Assembly (NCBI GenBank): GCA_030428695.1
Contig: JAUIEM010000294.1
Location: forward strand, 1-12,697
Direction of reading: 5' to 3'
DNA length: 12,697 nt
Source: a bacterium
GTDB taxonomy: Bacteria > Planctomycetota > J058 > JAJDCP01
Positions within the stretch are counted from its first letter, which is position 1. Each line of letters starts with the position of its first letter. Under the pieces are notes generated by a model that was not told the origin of the DNA, did no database searches, and saw only the letters and a list, made by a program, of their open reading frames with translations. Position numbers and translations under genes: made by a program. Below are positions 1 to 6,687 of this stretch, piece after piece.

Positions 1-1
1 C

Positions 2-2842
2 TACGAGGTGCGCGAGGAGCTGATGGGCGAGCTGCAGACCGCGCCGTCGCGAGCGGCGGCCCAGCGGGTGCTGCGCCGGGCGCTGGTCAGCTGGGAGGCC
101 CTGCGGGACGCCCAGGTCGCGGCCGACCGCGTGTCCTTCGGCAGCGCCGAGGCGCGGCTGCTGGTCGGCGACCTGCGCTTCGAGGTCGAGGGCGACCTCG
201 CCGGCGCCGAGGCCGAGCTGCGCGAGGCGCTCGGTTTGTTCCGCACGCACCTGGACGATCCTGCCCTCGGGGTCGCGGCGCGCTACAAGCTGTGCGAGGG
301 ACTGCAGCTGCTGTGCCGCGTCGCGACGGCGCGGGGAGTGGCGGAGGAAGCGCGCGCGCACTGCGCCGAGGCGCTCGAGCTGTGCGCCGCGCGGCTCGAA
401 GATGCGCCCGACGACGAGGACTTCCTCTCCCTGCAGGCCGAGCTCTGGCGGACGGCGGCCGACCTCGCCGAGCGGCGCCAGGACGGCGCCGAGGCCGAGC
501 GTACCCTGCGCCTCGCGGTCGAGCGCCTCGCGATGCTGGCGGGCCGGCATCCGGACGAGCAGACCCGGCGCTTCGCGCACGCGAGCGCCCTGTTCGACCT
601 CGCGCGGGTGCTGCGCGACAACGCCGACCTCGCGGCGACCCGCGCGGTCATCCACGCGGCCCTGGCCGAGGTCGAGGCGCTGCGCGGGCCGATCACCGGG
701 CGCCCCGAGCTGTTGCGTCTGGTCGGGCGCATCGCGCGGCTGGAGGGCAGCGTGTGCCGCGCCCTCGGGGAGATGTCCGCGGCCCACGAAGCCCTCGCCA
801 AGGGCGTCCTCGCGGGCCGCACGCTGTTCGGGCTCGACCCGGACAACGTCGGCTTCCGGCTCGAGCTCGCCACGGCCCTGGAGATCCGCGCCCAGATCCG
901 GCTGCTGCAGGGCGCCTCCCAGGAGGTCATCGAGCACTGCGTCGAGGGGCGGACGCTGCTGAAACCCGTGCTGGCGGCCGACCCCACGCACCGCGGGGTC
1001 AGCCGTCAGCTGGGCCGGCTGATGCGCTTCGAGGCCGAGGCCCGGCACGAGCGCGGGGAGACCTCCGCAGCGCGGGAGCTGCTCGACCGCGTGCTGGTGC
1101 CGCTCGAGGCGTCGCTCGGCGCGCTCGAGGATGATCCCTCGGGGCACTTCGAGCGGGCGCAGGCCCTCGCCGCGCTCGGTCGGGTCGCCCTGGCCGAAGG
1201 CGACGGGCTGCAGGCGCGGGAGCTGGCGGAGCAGGCGCAGAGCGGGCTGCAGGCGCTGGTCGCGGCCCTGCCGGACTGGCGCGAGGCGCGGGTCGCCCTG
1301 TCCGACGTGCTGATCGACCGGGCGGCGATCTGGGAGCGGGAAGGGGACTGGCAGGCGGTGCTCGACTGCTACGGCCGCTCGCGGACCCTGCTCGAGGGGG
1401 TGCTCGCCGAGGATCCCCGCAACTGGGCGGCGCGCTGGAACCTGTCCTACGCGGGGGTGCGTCGGGCGCGGGTGCTGTTCGGGCTCGGCCAGGCGATCGC
1501 CGCGCGGGAGGAGATCGAGGGCGTGCTCACGAGGCTCGACGAGCTGCTCGCGATCGACCCGCATACGCTCAGCGTGCGCCGCGAGCGGGCGGTCGCGACC
1601 AGCCAGCTCAGCCAGATCGCCCACGCCCGCGGCGAGCTCGCCGAAGCGCGGCGCCTGACGACCGCCGCCCACACCGACTTCGAGGTGCTGCACGCCGCGC
1701 TCCCGAGCTTCCAGACCCGCAGCGACCTGGCCAGGAGCCTGGCGCTCCGAGCGGTGCAGGAGGAGGGTCCCGAAGCCTGGGCGATGTTCGAGCAGGCGCG
1801 CGCAGAGCTCGCGGCGCTGGCCGAAGAGCGGCCGGAGCTCGACAACGCCCTCGCCCTCCTGCGCTGCCTGCGCAACCAGGCGGCCCGGGCCGAGAAGCTC
1901 GGACGCCCGGACGAGGTCGCGCCGCTGGTCTTCGCCTGGTACGAGCGCTCCGCCGAGCTGGCCGCCCTCGACCCGGGCTTCGTGCCGCAGCTCGAGCGCG
2001 CGATCGCCGCCGCGTCCCTCGCCCGCATCCATCAGGGCAGCGGGGGGCCCGAGGTGCGCGGCTGGCTCGAGGAGGCGATCGCGATCTTCGAGGAGCTGCC
2101 GCCGGGGCTGGCCGCCGACCTCGACATGCTGACCCACCACTTCCAGGTCCTCGACCAGCTCGGCGTGCAGACGTTGAAGGCGGGCGACTTCGCGCAGGCG
2201 CTCGGGCTGTTCCAGCGGGCCGTCGCCATCGCCGAGCAGCAGGTCAGCGTCGACGCCGAGCGCCTGCAGGGCCATGCCGACAGGGTGACGGCGTACTACC
2301 ACCGCGCCGCGGGCGAGTTCGGGGTCGGCGAGGTCGCCGAGGCCTTCGCCTCGATGGGCCGGGCCGTCGAGATCGGGGAGGAGCTCGCCGCGCGCCACCC
2401 GCCCTTCGCGGCCCAGCTGCCCGAGCTGTACGCGGCGATGGAGCGGCTCGAGGAGGGCGCCCGCGAGGTCCGCCTGCGCGAAGGCGCCATCGCACCCGAG
2501 AGCCCGGCGGACTGGCGGGTGCTCGCCGGGGACCACCTCGTCAACGAGCGCTACGTCCCGGCCATCGAGGCCTGGGCGGTGGTGATCGAGAGCGGCGAGG
2601 CCGACGTCAAGGACCTGGTCGGCGTCGCGCGCGCCGCCGCCTTCGCCGCGCGGGAGGCCGACGCCGCGAGCGCCCCGGCCTTCGTCGAGCTGAGCTTCGA
2701 CTTCCTGCGCCTCCTGCGCGCCGAGGTCGACGCCCACCCCGCCCTCGAGGAGATCTGGACGCTGGTCGGCGGGGACCCGGTCTTCGAGATCGTGCACGGA
2801 GAGCCCGCCTGGGCCGAGCTGTTCGGGCCCGGGCCGGACTGA
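2..2842 (+). CDS. TPR-rich protein, C-terminal 946 residues (5' end outside window)
   Basis: The frame is already open at the left edge (Tyr-Glu precede the first possible GTG at position 8), so this is most likely the 3' part of a longer gene. The 946 visible residues are almost entirely amphipathic helix pairs of TPR type, with recurring patterns such as A-x-A-E-x-x-L-R-x-A-L-x-L and G-D/E-x-x-x-A, each about 34 to 45 residues apart. No catalytic motif or membrane segment is visible in this part. The last ~50 residues (after about residue 895) are less repetitive and acidic, ending FGPGPD. The helix style matches the region after the membrane segment of the kinase-like protein at 7535-12316, so I infer it is the TPR half of a similar planctomycete-type kinase/TPR protein. 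The missing N-terminus would decide this. The stop codon overlaps the ribosome binding site of the next gene, suggesting an operon. Confidence 0.88.
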   Translation, partial: YEVREELMGELQTAPSRAAAQRVLRRALVSWEALRDAQVAADRVSFGSAEARLLVGDLRFEVEGDLAGAEAELREALGLFRTHLDDPALGVAARYKLCEGLQLLCRVATARGVAEEARAHCAEALELCAARLEDAPDDEDFLSLQAELWRTAADLAERRQDGAEAERTLRLAVERLAMLAGRHPDEQTRRFAHASALFDLARVLRDNADLAATRAVIHAALAEVEALRGPITGRPELLRLVGRIARLEGSVCRALGEMSAAHEALAKGVLAGRTLFGLDPDNVGFRLELATALEIRAQIRLLQGASQEVIEHCVEGRTLLKPVLAADPTHRGVSRQLGRLMRFEAEARHERGETSAARELLDRVLVPLEASLGALEDDPSGHFERAQALAALGRVALAEGDGLQARELAEQAQSGLQALVAALPDWREARVALSDVLIDRAAIWEREGDWQAVLDCYGRSRTLLEGVLAEDPRNWAARWNLSYAGVRRARVLFGLGQAIAAREEIEGVLTRLDELLAIDPHTLSVRRERAVATSQLSQIAHARGELAEARRLTTAAHTDFEVLHAALPSFQTRSDLARSLALRAVQEEGPEAWAMFEQARAELAALAEERPELDNALALLRCLRNQAARAEKLGRPDEVAPLVFAWYERSAELAALDPGFVPQLERAIAAASLARIHQGSGGPEVRGWLEEAIAIFEELPPGLAADLDMLTHHFQVLDQLGVQTLKAGDFAQALGLFQRAVAIAEQQVSVDAERLQGHADRVTAYYHRAAGEFGVGEVAEAFASMGRAVEIGEELAARHPPFAAQLPELYAAMERLEEGAREVRLREGAIAPESPADWRVLAGDHLVNERYVPAIEAWAVVIESGEADVKDLVGVARAAAFAAREADAASAPAFVELSFDFLRLLRAEVDAHPALEEIWTLVGGDPVFEIVHGEPAWAELFGPGPD

Positions 2843-2850
2843 GGAATCCG

Positions 2851-3855
2851 ATGGCGCAGGCTCCCGGTCGCTTCCGACGCATCCTCCGTGCCGTCCGCCG
2901 GCATCCCCTGCGGACCCTGGCGCTGCTGCTCGGGCTCGGCTTCGTCGCGCTCAACCTGCTCGCCTGGTCCCACGCCGGCGCGCTGACCAGCTACGTGCCC
3001 GGGGCGCCGAAGCCGAGGCGGGCCGAGCAGCTCTCCCTCCTCGAGCGGGCCTGGACCCTGCTCCGTGGCGTGCGGGTCCGGCGTCCGACCAACGACCGCA
3101 CGCCCGCGGCGGACAGCCTCCCCTTCGAGGTCGTCGCCCTCGACGCCGATGGCACGGCGCTCGAGGCCTGGTGGGTGCCGGCGGGTGCGGACGCGGCGGT
3201 CGTCGTGGTGTGCCACGGCTACGCGGCGAGCAAGGCCTCGCAGCTGCCGGTCGCCCGCGAGCTGCGCCGCCTCGGCCTGGCCTGCCTGCTGCTCGACTTC
3301 CGGGGCAGCGGCGGCTCGTCCGGTTCCCACACCAGCCTCGGCTTCGACGAGGCGGCCGACGTCGCCGCCGCGCTCGATCACGCCCGCCTCCTCGCGCCGG
3401 AGCGCCCGGTGCTGCTCTTTGGCACGTCGATGGGCGCGGCGGCGGCGCTGCGCGCGGTCCACCTCGGCAGCGCCCCGGACGCCCTGCTCCTCGAGTCGCC
3501 GTACAACCGCCTGCTCGACACCGTGCGCAACCGCTTCGCGCTGATGGGCGTGCCGAGCTTCCCCGCCGCCGAGCTGATGCTGTTCTGGGGCGGGGTGCGC
3601 GGCGGCTTCGACGCCTTCGCCCACAACCCGGCGGAGTACGCCGCGGCGGTGCGCTGCCCGACGCTGCTCCTGCACGGCGCCGTCGACCAGCGTGTGTCGG
3701 AGGCCGAGGTGCGCGAGGTGTACGCCGCGCTGCCCGGGGCCTCCCGCCGGCTGGTCCTGTTCGAGGGCGTCGGCCACCGCTCGCTGCTCGGCGCCCGCCC
3801 GGAGCTGTGGCGCGAGGCGGTCGGGGGCTTCCTCGACTCCCTGGGCATGCGCTGA
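2851..3855 (+). CDS. Membrane-anchored alpha/beta hydrolase (serine hydrolase, Hydrolase_4/S33-like)
   Basis: A 334-residue serine hydrolase. An Arg-rich start (residues 8-21) precedes a hydrophobic stretch at about 22-40, an uncleaved-looking N-terminal anchor. The alpha/beta hydrolase core begins near residue 92. The oxyanion region is HGY at 122-124; the nucleophile elbow is GTSMG at 191-195 with Ser193; the acid is probably Asp279 in LLHGAVDQ; the catalytic His is His309 in GVGHR. All triad residues are present, so it should be active. The layout resembles Bem46/ABHD-like and aminopeptidase-S33-like hydrolases, whose substrates (esters, lipids, peptides) cannot be told from sequence. The start is supported by GAGGA at 2841-2845, overlapping the TGA of the upstream TPR gene, 5 nt before ATG. 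The 8-nt gap suggests co-transcription. Its 3' end faces the sulfotransferase gene across a repeat-filled gap. Confidence 0.92.
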   Translation: MAQAPGRFRRILRAVRRHPLRTLALLLGLGFVALNLLAWSHAGALTSYVPGAPKPRRAEQLSLLERAWTLLRGVRVRRPTNDRTPAADSLPFEVVALDADGTALEAWWVPAGADAAVVVVCHGYAASKASQLPVARELRRLGLACLLLDFRGSGGSSGSHTSLGFDEAADVAAALDHARLLAPERPVLLFGTSMGAAAALRAVHLGSAPDALLLESPYNRLLDTVRNRFALMGVPSFPAAELMLFWGGVRGGFDAFAHNPAEYAAAVRCPTLLLHGAVDQRVSEAEVREVYAALPGASRRLVLFEGVGHRSLLGARPELWREAVGGFLDSLGMR

Positions 3856-3898
3856 TGGGCCTTCGAAACGGACTCGATCCAGGCCGGTTTCTCTGCCT

Positions 3899-3929
3899 GC
3901 AGGGGAGGGGTTCACAAAACCGTCTCACG
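3899..3929 (+). repeat. REP-like unit, outer copy, degenerate
   Basis: The unit begins GCAGGGGAGGGGTTCAC and ends GTCTCACG. It pairs as an inverted copy with 4131-4161 (23 of 31 positions by eye) and shares the AGGGGAGGGGTT core with the unit at 3951-3988. Its own hairpin is weak. Confidence 0.5.
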
Positions 3930-3950
3930 AGGTCCAGTCACGTACGCCTT

Positions 3951-3988
3951 CTCCCGCTTCGCGGGAGGGAATAAACCCCTCCCCTACA
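3951..3988 (-). repeat. REP-like unit with two hairpins
   Basis: The plus strand shows a perfect 7-bp stem CTCCCGC/GCGGGAG with loop TTC (3951-3967), overlapping a second 7-bp stem GGGAGGG/CCCTCCC (3963-3969 with 3977-3983). Read on the minus strand it aligns with the unit at 4072-4103. One stem position differs as C to A with the partner changed G to T, so pairing is kept. No T-run follows on either strand, so it is not a classic intrinsic terminator, though it may slow polymerase or protect 3' ends. Confidence 0.65.
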
Positions 3989-4071
3989 TTCGGATAGGAC
4001 CATCAGCCCAAGCGAGGCGTGGCTCGCATGCCGCACGTCCGAGATCACCCGTGGTGTGCGTCGGAATCCAA

Positions 4072-4103
4072 TGTAGAGGCGGGGTTTACCCCCGCCCGCC
4101 GAA
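4072..4103 (+). repeat. REP-like unit, near-identical to 12115-12146
   Basis: This 32-bp unit runs from TGTAGAGG to CGCCGAA and contains a 7-bp stem GGCGGGG/CCCCGCC around a TTTAC loop. It is 31/32 identical to the reverse complement of 12115-12146; the one difference is A versus G at the sixth base. Such identity 8 kb away, in an otherwise unrelated context, shows a dispersed repeat family. Confidence 0.85.
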
Positions 4104-4119
4104 GGCTTGGGGACGTGCG

Positions 4120-5430
4120 TCATCGGGTTCCGTGAGACACCCTCGTAAACCCCGCTCCTGCCTCAGGATGCGCAATGCTGGATCGGACGCTTGCACCGGG
4201 CTGCAGGTACAGCTCCGCGAAGCGCGCCCGGTAGGCGGGGAAAGTCGCCCGGATCTCGGCCGGGTCGAGCCCGAAGTCGGCCGGGGAGGGGCGCAGGCGG
4301 CCGCGGTCGGGGCGATGCTCCCGGGCCAGCCAGGCCTCCATCGCGCTGCGCGCCTCCGGCGAGAGCGGCGTCCCCCACCAGGCGTACAGCTCCTCGACGA
4401 CTGCCAGCGGCGTGCGGACCAGGCGCCGGAAGTCGATGTCGAAGACGCGCGCTTCGTGCTCCGGCCGCACCCGCAGGGCCCGCTGCACGTAGCTCTTGCA
4501 CACCGCGAGCACCTCGGCGCCGACCGCGGCGGGCGTGGCGTGGTCGCTGCGCTCGCGGCGGGCGAGGAAGGTCAGCAGGCTCGCCGAGGTGACGACCGGC
4601 ACGAGCGGACGGTGCAGCCAGACCGCCCGGGCGCCGGGGAAGACCGCGAACAGCGCCGCCAGCGAGGCGAGATGCGAAGGGGACTTCAGCACCAGCCGGG
4701 GCCGGGCGTGGCGCCAGGTCAACAGCTGCAGCTGGCGCCTCAGCTCGCGGTAGGCGATGCGCCCGTCCTGGCACTCCAGCCACACCCGGTAGGAGGGGAT
4801 GCGGTGCTGGTAGCCGAAGATCCAGGCCCGGAAGGTGTTCTGCAACAGCGGCCATTCCTCGTCGACGCTGGTCGCATCGTGGGGGTGCATCGTCAACAGC
4901 CGCTCGAGGCCCGCGGGGCTGAGGAACATCCGCCGGTAGGCCTGCTGGGTCCGGCGCAGGCGCCGCGGGCGCGAGTCCGGCGTCTCCCCTGGCGGCGGCG
5001 CCGGGCGCCACAGCTCCCAGGCGCGCAGGGTGCGCGTGGCCGGATCCTGGGCGAGCAGGCGCTGCAGCAGCGTGGTGCCGGTGCGCGGCAGGCCGAGAAT
5101 GAAGAGCGGCGCGGGCAGCGGCTGCGCGAGGATCTCCGGGCGCCGGCGCAGCCAGTCGTGGATCGTCAGCCGGTTCTGCAGCCGGACGCTGAGCTCCCAG
5201 CGCAGGAAGCGGCGCCCGAGATGGCTGAGCTGCGCCTCGCGCTCGCAGGCCTCGAGCAGCCGCTCGAGGGCCGGGCGGAAGGCCGCGTCGCCGAAGTCCT
5301 CGAGGCCGGTGCGGCGGCGCGCCTCCGCCATCAGCCGCGCCGGGTCGAGGTCGTCGCGGCGCAGGGGCAGCCAACGGCCGGCGAGGTTGCTCAGCCGCGT
5401 GCGCAGGTTCAGGGTGGGGGGGAGGTACAT
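4120..5430 (-). CDS. Sulfotransferase family protein (PAPS-dependent, Sulfotransfer_3 type)
   Basis: A 436-residue protein expected to transfer sulfate from PAPS to an unknown acceptor. The N-terminus carries RTGLEDFGD (40-48), typical of this bacterial sulfotransferase group. The 5'-phosphosulfate loop is ILGLPRTGTTLLQRLLAQDP (111-130). DEEWPLL lies at 190-196, LKSPSHL at 248-254, and the 3'-phosphate-binding segment WLHRPLVPVVTSAS at 271-284 supplies Arg274 and Ser282. All expected motifs are present and length is normal. The ATG at 5430 is the only start giving this N-terminus, but no clear Shine-Dalgarno precedes it. It overlaps the upstream lipoprotein gene by 22 nt, so coupled translation is likely. 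The C-terminal tail from about residue 424 is REP-derived and probably not part of the fold. The frame stays open upstream to 5862, but that stretch overlaps the lipoprotein and looks non-coding. Confidence 0.92.
   Translation of the reverse strand: MYLPPTLNLRTRLSNLAGRWLPLRRDDLDPARLMAEARRRTGLEDFGDAAFRPALERLLEACEREAQLSHLGRRFLRWELSVRLQNRLTIHDWLRRRPEILAQPLPAPLFILGLPRTGTTLLQRLLAQDPATRTLRAWELWRPAPPPGETPDSRPRRLRRTQQAYRRMFLSPAGLERLLTMHPHDATSVDEEWPLLQNTFRAWIFGYQHRIPSYRVWLECQDGRIAYRELRRQLQLLTWRHARPRLVLKSPSHLASLAALFAVFPGARAVWLHRPLVPVVTSASLLTFLARRERSDHATPAAVGAEVLAVCKSYVQRALRVRPEHEARVFDIDFRRLVRTPLAVVEELYAWWGTPLSPEARSAMEAWLAREHRPDRGRLRPSPADFGLDPAEIRATFPAYRARFAELYLQPGASVRSSIAHPEAGAGFTRVSHGTR
4131..4161 (-). 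repeat. Degenerate REP-like unit inside the sulfotransferase 3' end
   Basis: Read on the minus strand it contains GGAGCGGGGTTTAC, matching 12 of 14 positions of GAGGCGGGGTTTAC in the unit at 4072-4103, and it is the inverted partner of 3899-3929. It encodes sulfotransferase residues about 424-434 (AGAGFTRVSHG). Confidence 0.55.
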
Positions 5431-5666
5431 GGGGAATCGGGGGGTTGCGATTCTTCTGGCGGATCGGCCTCGTCGCGGTCTGGCTCGTCGCACTCCTGCA
5501 TCCACTCCATGTCGTAGTCGCGGTTCCCGACGAGGATCGCCTCCTTGCAGTGCGTGCCGCTGTACGGATCGAGATGGACCTCGTGCTGCGGCACGAGGCT
5601 GGTGGCGCAGCCGATGGCGAAGAGAGCGCACGCGCACGCGGTCACGATCAGGAGAATGCGCGTCAC
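5409..5666 (-). CDS. Small lipoprotein of unknown function
   Basis: An 85-residue product not recognised as a named family. The start is GTG at 5666, with GGAGG five bases upstream, a strong ribosome binding site. The signal is short: Val-Thr-Arg, a hydrophobic stretch to residue 18, then FAIGC with Cys20 as the lipidation site. The mature part has a conserved-looking section HLDPYSGTHCKEAILVGNRD (31-50) and an acidic, proline-rich tail (59-85). Cysteines sit at 20, 40, 60 and 80. The 3' end overlaps the sulfotransferase start by 22 nt, so the two form an operon. It diverges from the secreted protein at 5798. A longer frame start at 5753 is possible but has no ribosome binding site and would bury the signal peptide. 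Confidence 0.78.
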   Translation of the reverse strand: MTRILLIVTACACALFAIGCATSLVPQHEVHLDPYSGTHCKEAILVGNRDYDMEWMQECDEPDRDEADPPEESQPPDSPCTSPPP

Positions 5667-5797
5667 ACCGACCTCCGGTCGTCCAGGGGACGCCGCACGC
5701 GAACCTCCGGTCGAAGCTCTGGTGATGATGCGCCAGCCGCCGTCCATCTGCAACGATGAGGGCCCCGGCGGCGTCCAAGCTGCAGGAGGATGTCCCC
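5667..5797. promoter_or_regulatory. Divergent intergenic region with an 11-bp direct repeat
   Basis: These 131 bases separate the minus-strand lipoprotein from the plus-strand secreted protein and should hold promoters for both; I cannot pick out convincing -35/-10 boxes. ACCTCCGGTCG occurs at 5671-5681 and 5703-5713, 32 bp apart. The first copy lies in a short inverted repeat CGACC-TCC-GGTCG (5669-5681) that covers the lipoprotein's Shine-Dalgarno. The plus-strand gene has AGGAGGA at 5784-5790, seven bases before its ATG. Confidence 0.35.
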
Positions 5798-6535
5798 ATG
5801 CGCACGATGCTCTGTCTATGCCTGCTCGCCCTCGCGGGCTTCGCCGACACGCTCCCGACCACCCGGCTCGGCTGGATCCAACGCTTCGCCGGGGAGGAGT
5901 CCGGCGGCCTGCGCGCGGTCGCGGAGTCGTGCCTGGTCGCCCTCGACGCGCCGGAGCCCGACCGGCGCGACGCGGCGGAAGAGCGGCTGCTGCGCTGCGG
6001 GGCCGCGCTCGCTCCGTGGCTGGCCGAGGCCCTCGCCCGCCCCCTCGACCCGGAGCGGGCCTTCCGGCTCGAGCGCGTGGTCGAGGGGCTGTGGACCCGG
6101 CCGCCGGCGGAGGCCTTCCTCGACGGCCACGAGGACGCCCCCTTCCGGGTCTCGGGGGACTACACCTTCGCCCCCCAGCCCGGCGGTCCTTTCGACGTGC
6201 GGTACGTGGTCCGCGAGGACGGCGAGGAGCGCTTCCGCCTCGACGGCCATCCGCAGACGGCCTGGTGCGTGGTGGGGGACGTCCTCTTCTATCCCCGCTA
6301 CCACCGGATGTCCTCGGGCTGCGAGGTGGTCGCGGTCGACCTGACCAGCGGGGCGGAGCGCTGGTCGGTGGTGCTGCAGGGCCTCGGCATGATCGCCCAC
6401 TCGAAGTACTGGAACCAGGTCAACCTGTACGTCGGCGACGGAGAGATCGTGATCTGCGGCAACGAGTCCGCCGGCCGCTACGTCGAGATCCTCGACGCCA
6501 CGGACGGCGCGCAGGTCTTCCACGCGCTGCGCTGA
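5798..6535 (+). CDS. Secreted protein with HEAT-like and PQQ-like repeat regions
   Basis: A 245-residue exported protein. The ATG at 5798 is set by AGGAGGA seven bases upstream and gives a signal peptide (MRTMLCLCLLALAGFA, cleavage near residue 16-17); a start at 5756 would hide it. Residues 48-99 (ALDAPEPDRRDAAEERLLRC then ALAPWLAEALARPLDPERAF) match the HEAT-like pattern in many secreted planctomycete proteins, where a degradation-prone helix pair precedes a propeller. Residues 155-245 contain two strand-rich units, VVAVDLTSGAERWSVVL (177-193) and VEILDATDGAQVF (229-241), typical of PQQ-like beta-propeller blades. Only about two blades are visible, too few for a closed propeller, so it may oligomerise or be a remnant. 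Cysteines occur at 45, 67, 157, 175 and 220. Precise function is unknown. Confidence 0.82.
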   Translation: MRTMLCLCLLALAGFADTLPTTRLGWIQRFAGEESGGLRAVAESCLVALDAPEPDRRDAAEERLLRCGAALAPWLAEALARPLDPERAFRLERVVEGLWTRPPAEAFLDGHEDAPFRVSGDYTFAPQPGGPFDVRYVVREDGEERFRLDGHPQTAWCVVGDVLFYPRYHRMSSGCEVVAVDLTSGAERWSVVLQGLGMIAHSKYWNQVNLYVGDGEIVICGNESAGRYVEILDATDGAQVFHALR

Positions 6536-6642
6536 CGGACCGCCTCGGACGCGAGGTCTGCGCCACATCCGGCACGCCGGTAGACCCCCGGTGTAGAGGA
6601 AGACGCGGGGGCGCCGATCGCGGCGAGGATCCGACGCGGCAC

Positions 6643-6687
6643 GGGAGTTGTTGCCCCGCTCCCGGACACCATCCGGGAGGAGCTCCC
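6643..6687 (+). promoter_or_regulatory. Ribosome binding site in mutually exclusive hairpins
   Basis: Four alternating complementary blocks precede the TTG start: GGGAG 6643-6647, CTCCC 6659-6663, GGGAG 6675-6679 and CTCCC 6683-6687. The best pairing is an 8-bp stem, CTCCCGGA (6659-6666) with TCCGGGAG (6672-6679), loop CACCA. It buries the Shine-Dalgarno GGGAGGAG (6675-6682). Pairing of block 1 with block 2 would break that stem, and block 3 with block 4 would form another. Chance pairing in GC-rich DNA is the alternative. Confidence 0.4.

Larger units (their letters stand above)
3899..4161. repeat. REP-like mosaic of four related units in nested inverted order
   Basis: This block fills the convergent gap between the hydrolase and sulfotransferase genes and is visibly less GC-rich than the coding DNA around it. 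I see four related units: 3899-3929 (+), 3951-3988 (-), 4072-4103 (+) and 4131-4161 (-). The outer two match each other at 23 of 31 positions in inverted orientation; the inner two match at about 22 of 27, also inverted. The common core is a G-run, then GGGGTTTA, then a C-run, forming a hairpin. The arrangement resembles BIME clusters built from REP sequences, which typically lie between convergent genes. No RAYT-type transposase is present in the window. The last unit overlaps the final codons of the sulfotransferase. Confidence 0.75.

Noticed and set aside
3951..3967. Intrinsic terminator after the hydrolase gene
   Set aside because: The hairpin is good but neither strand has a following T-run; it is better explained as part of a REP-like unit.
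4051..5517. Plus-strand 488-residue frame opposite the sulfotransferase
   Set aside because: Antisense shadow with Gln/Arg/Gly-rich composition; the minus strand holds all sulfotransferase motifs.
5431..5862. N-terminal extension of the sulfotransferase frame to 5862
   Set aside because: It overlaps the lipoprotein gene out of frame, looks like a shadow, and the family N-terminus fits the ATG at 5430.
6592..6605. Further REP-like copy starting TGTAGAGG
   Set aside because: Only eight bases match the family start; the GGGGTTTA core and paired C-run are absent.
5545..6687. Long plus-strand frame running into the TTG-start lipoprotein
   Set aside because: Its first 381 residues are an Arg/Pro-rich shadow of the secreted protein gene; the lipoprotein signal peptide and ribosome binding site mark the real start at 6688.
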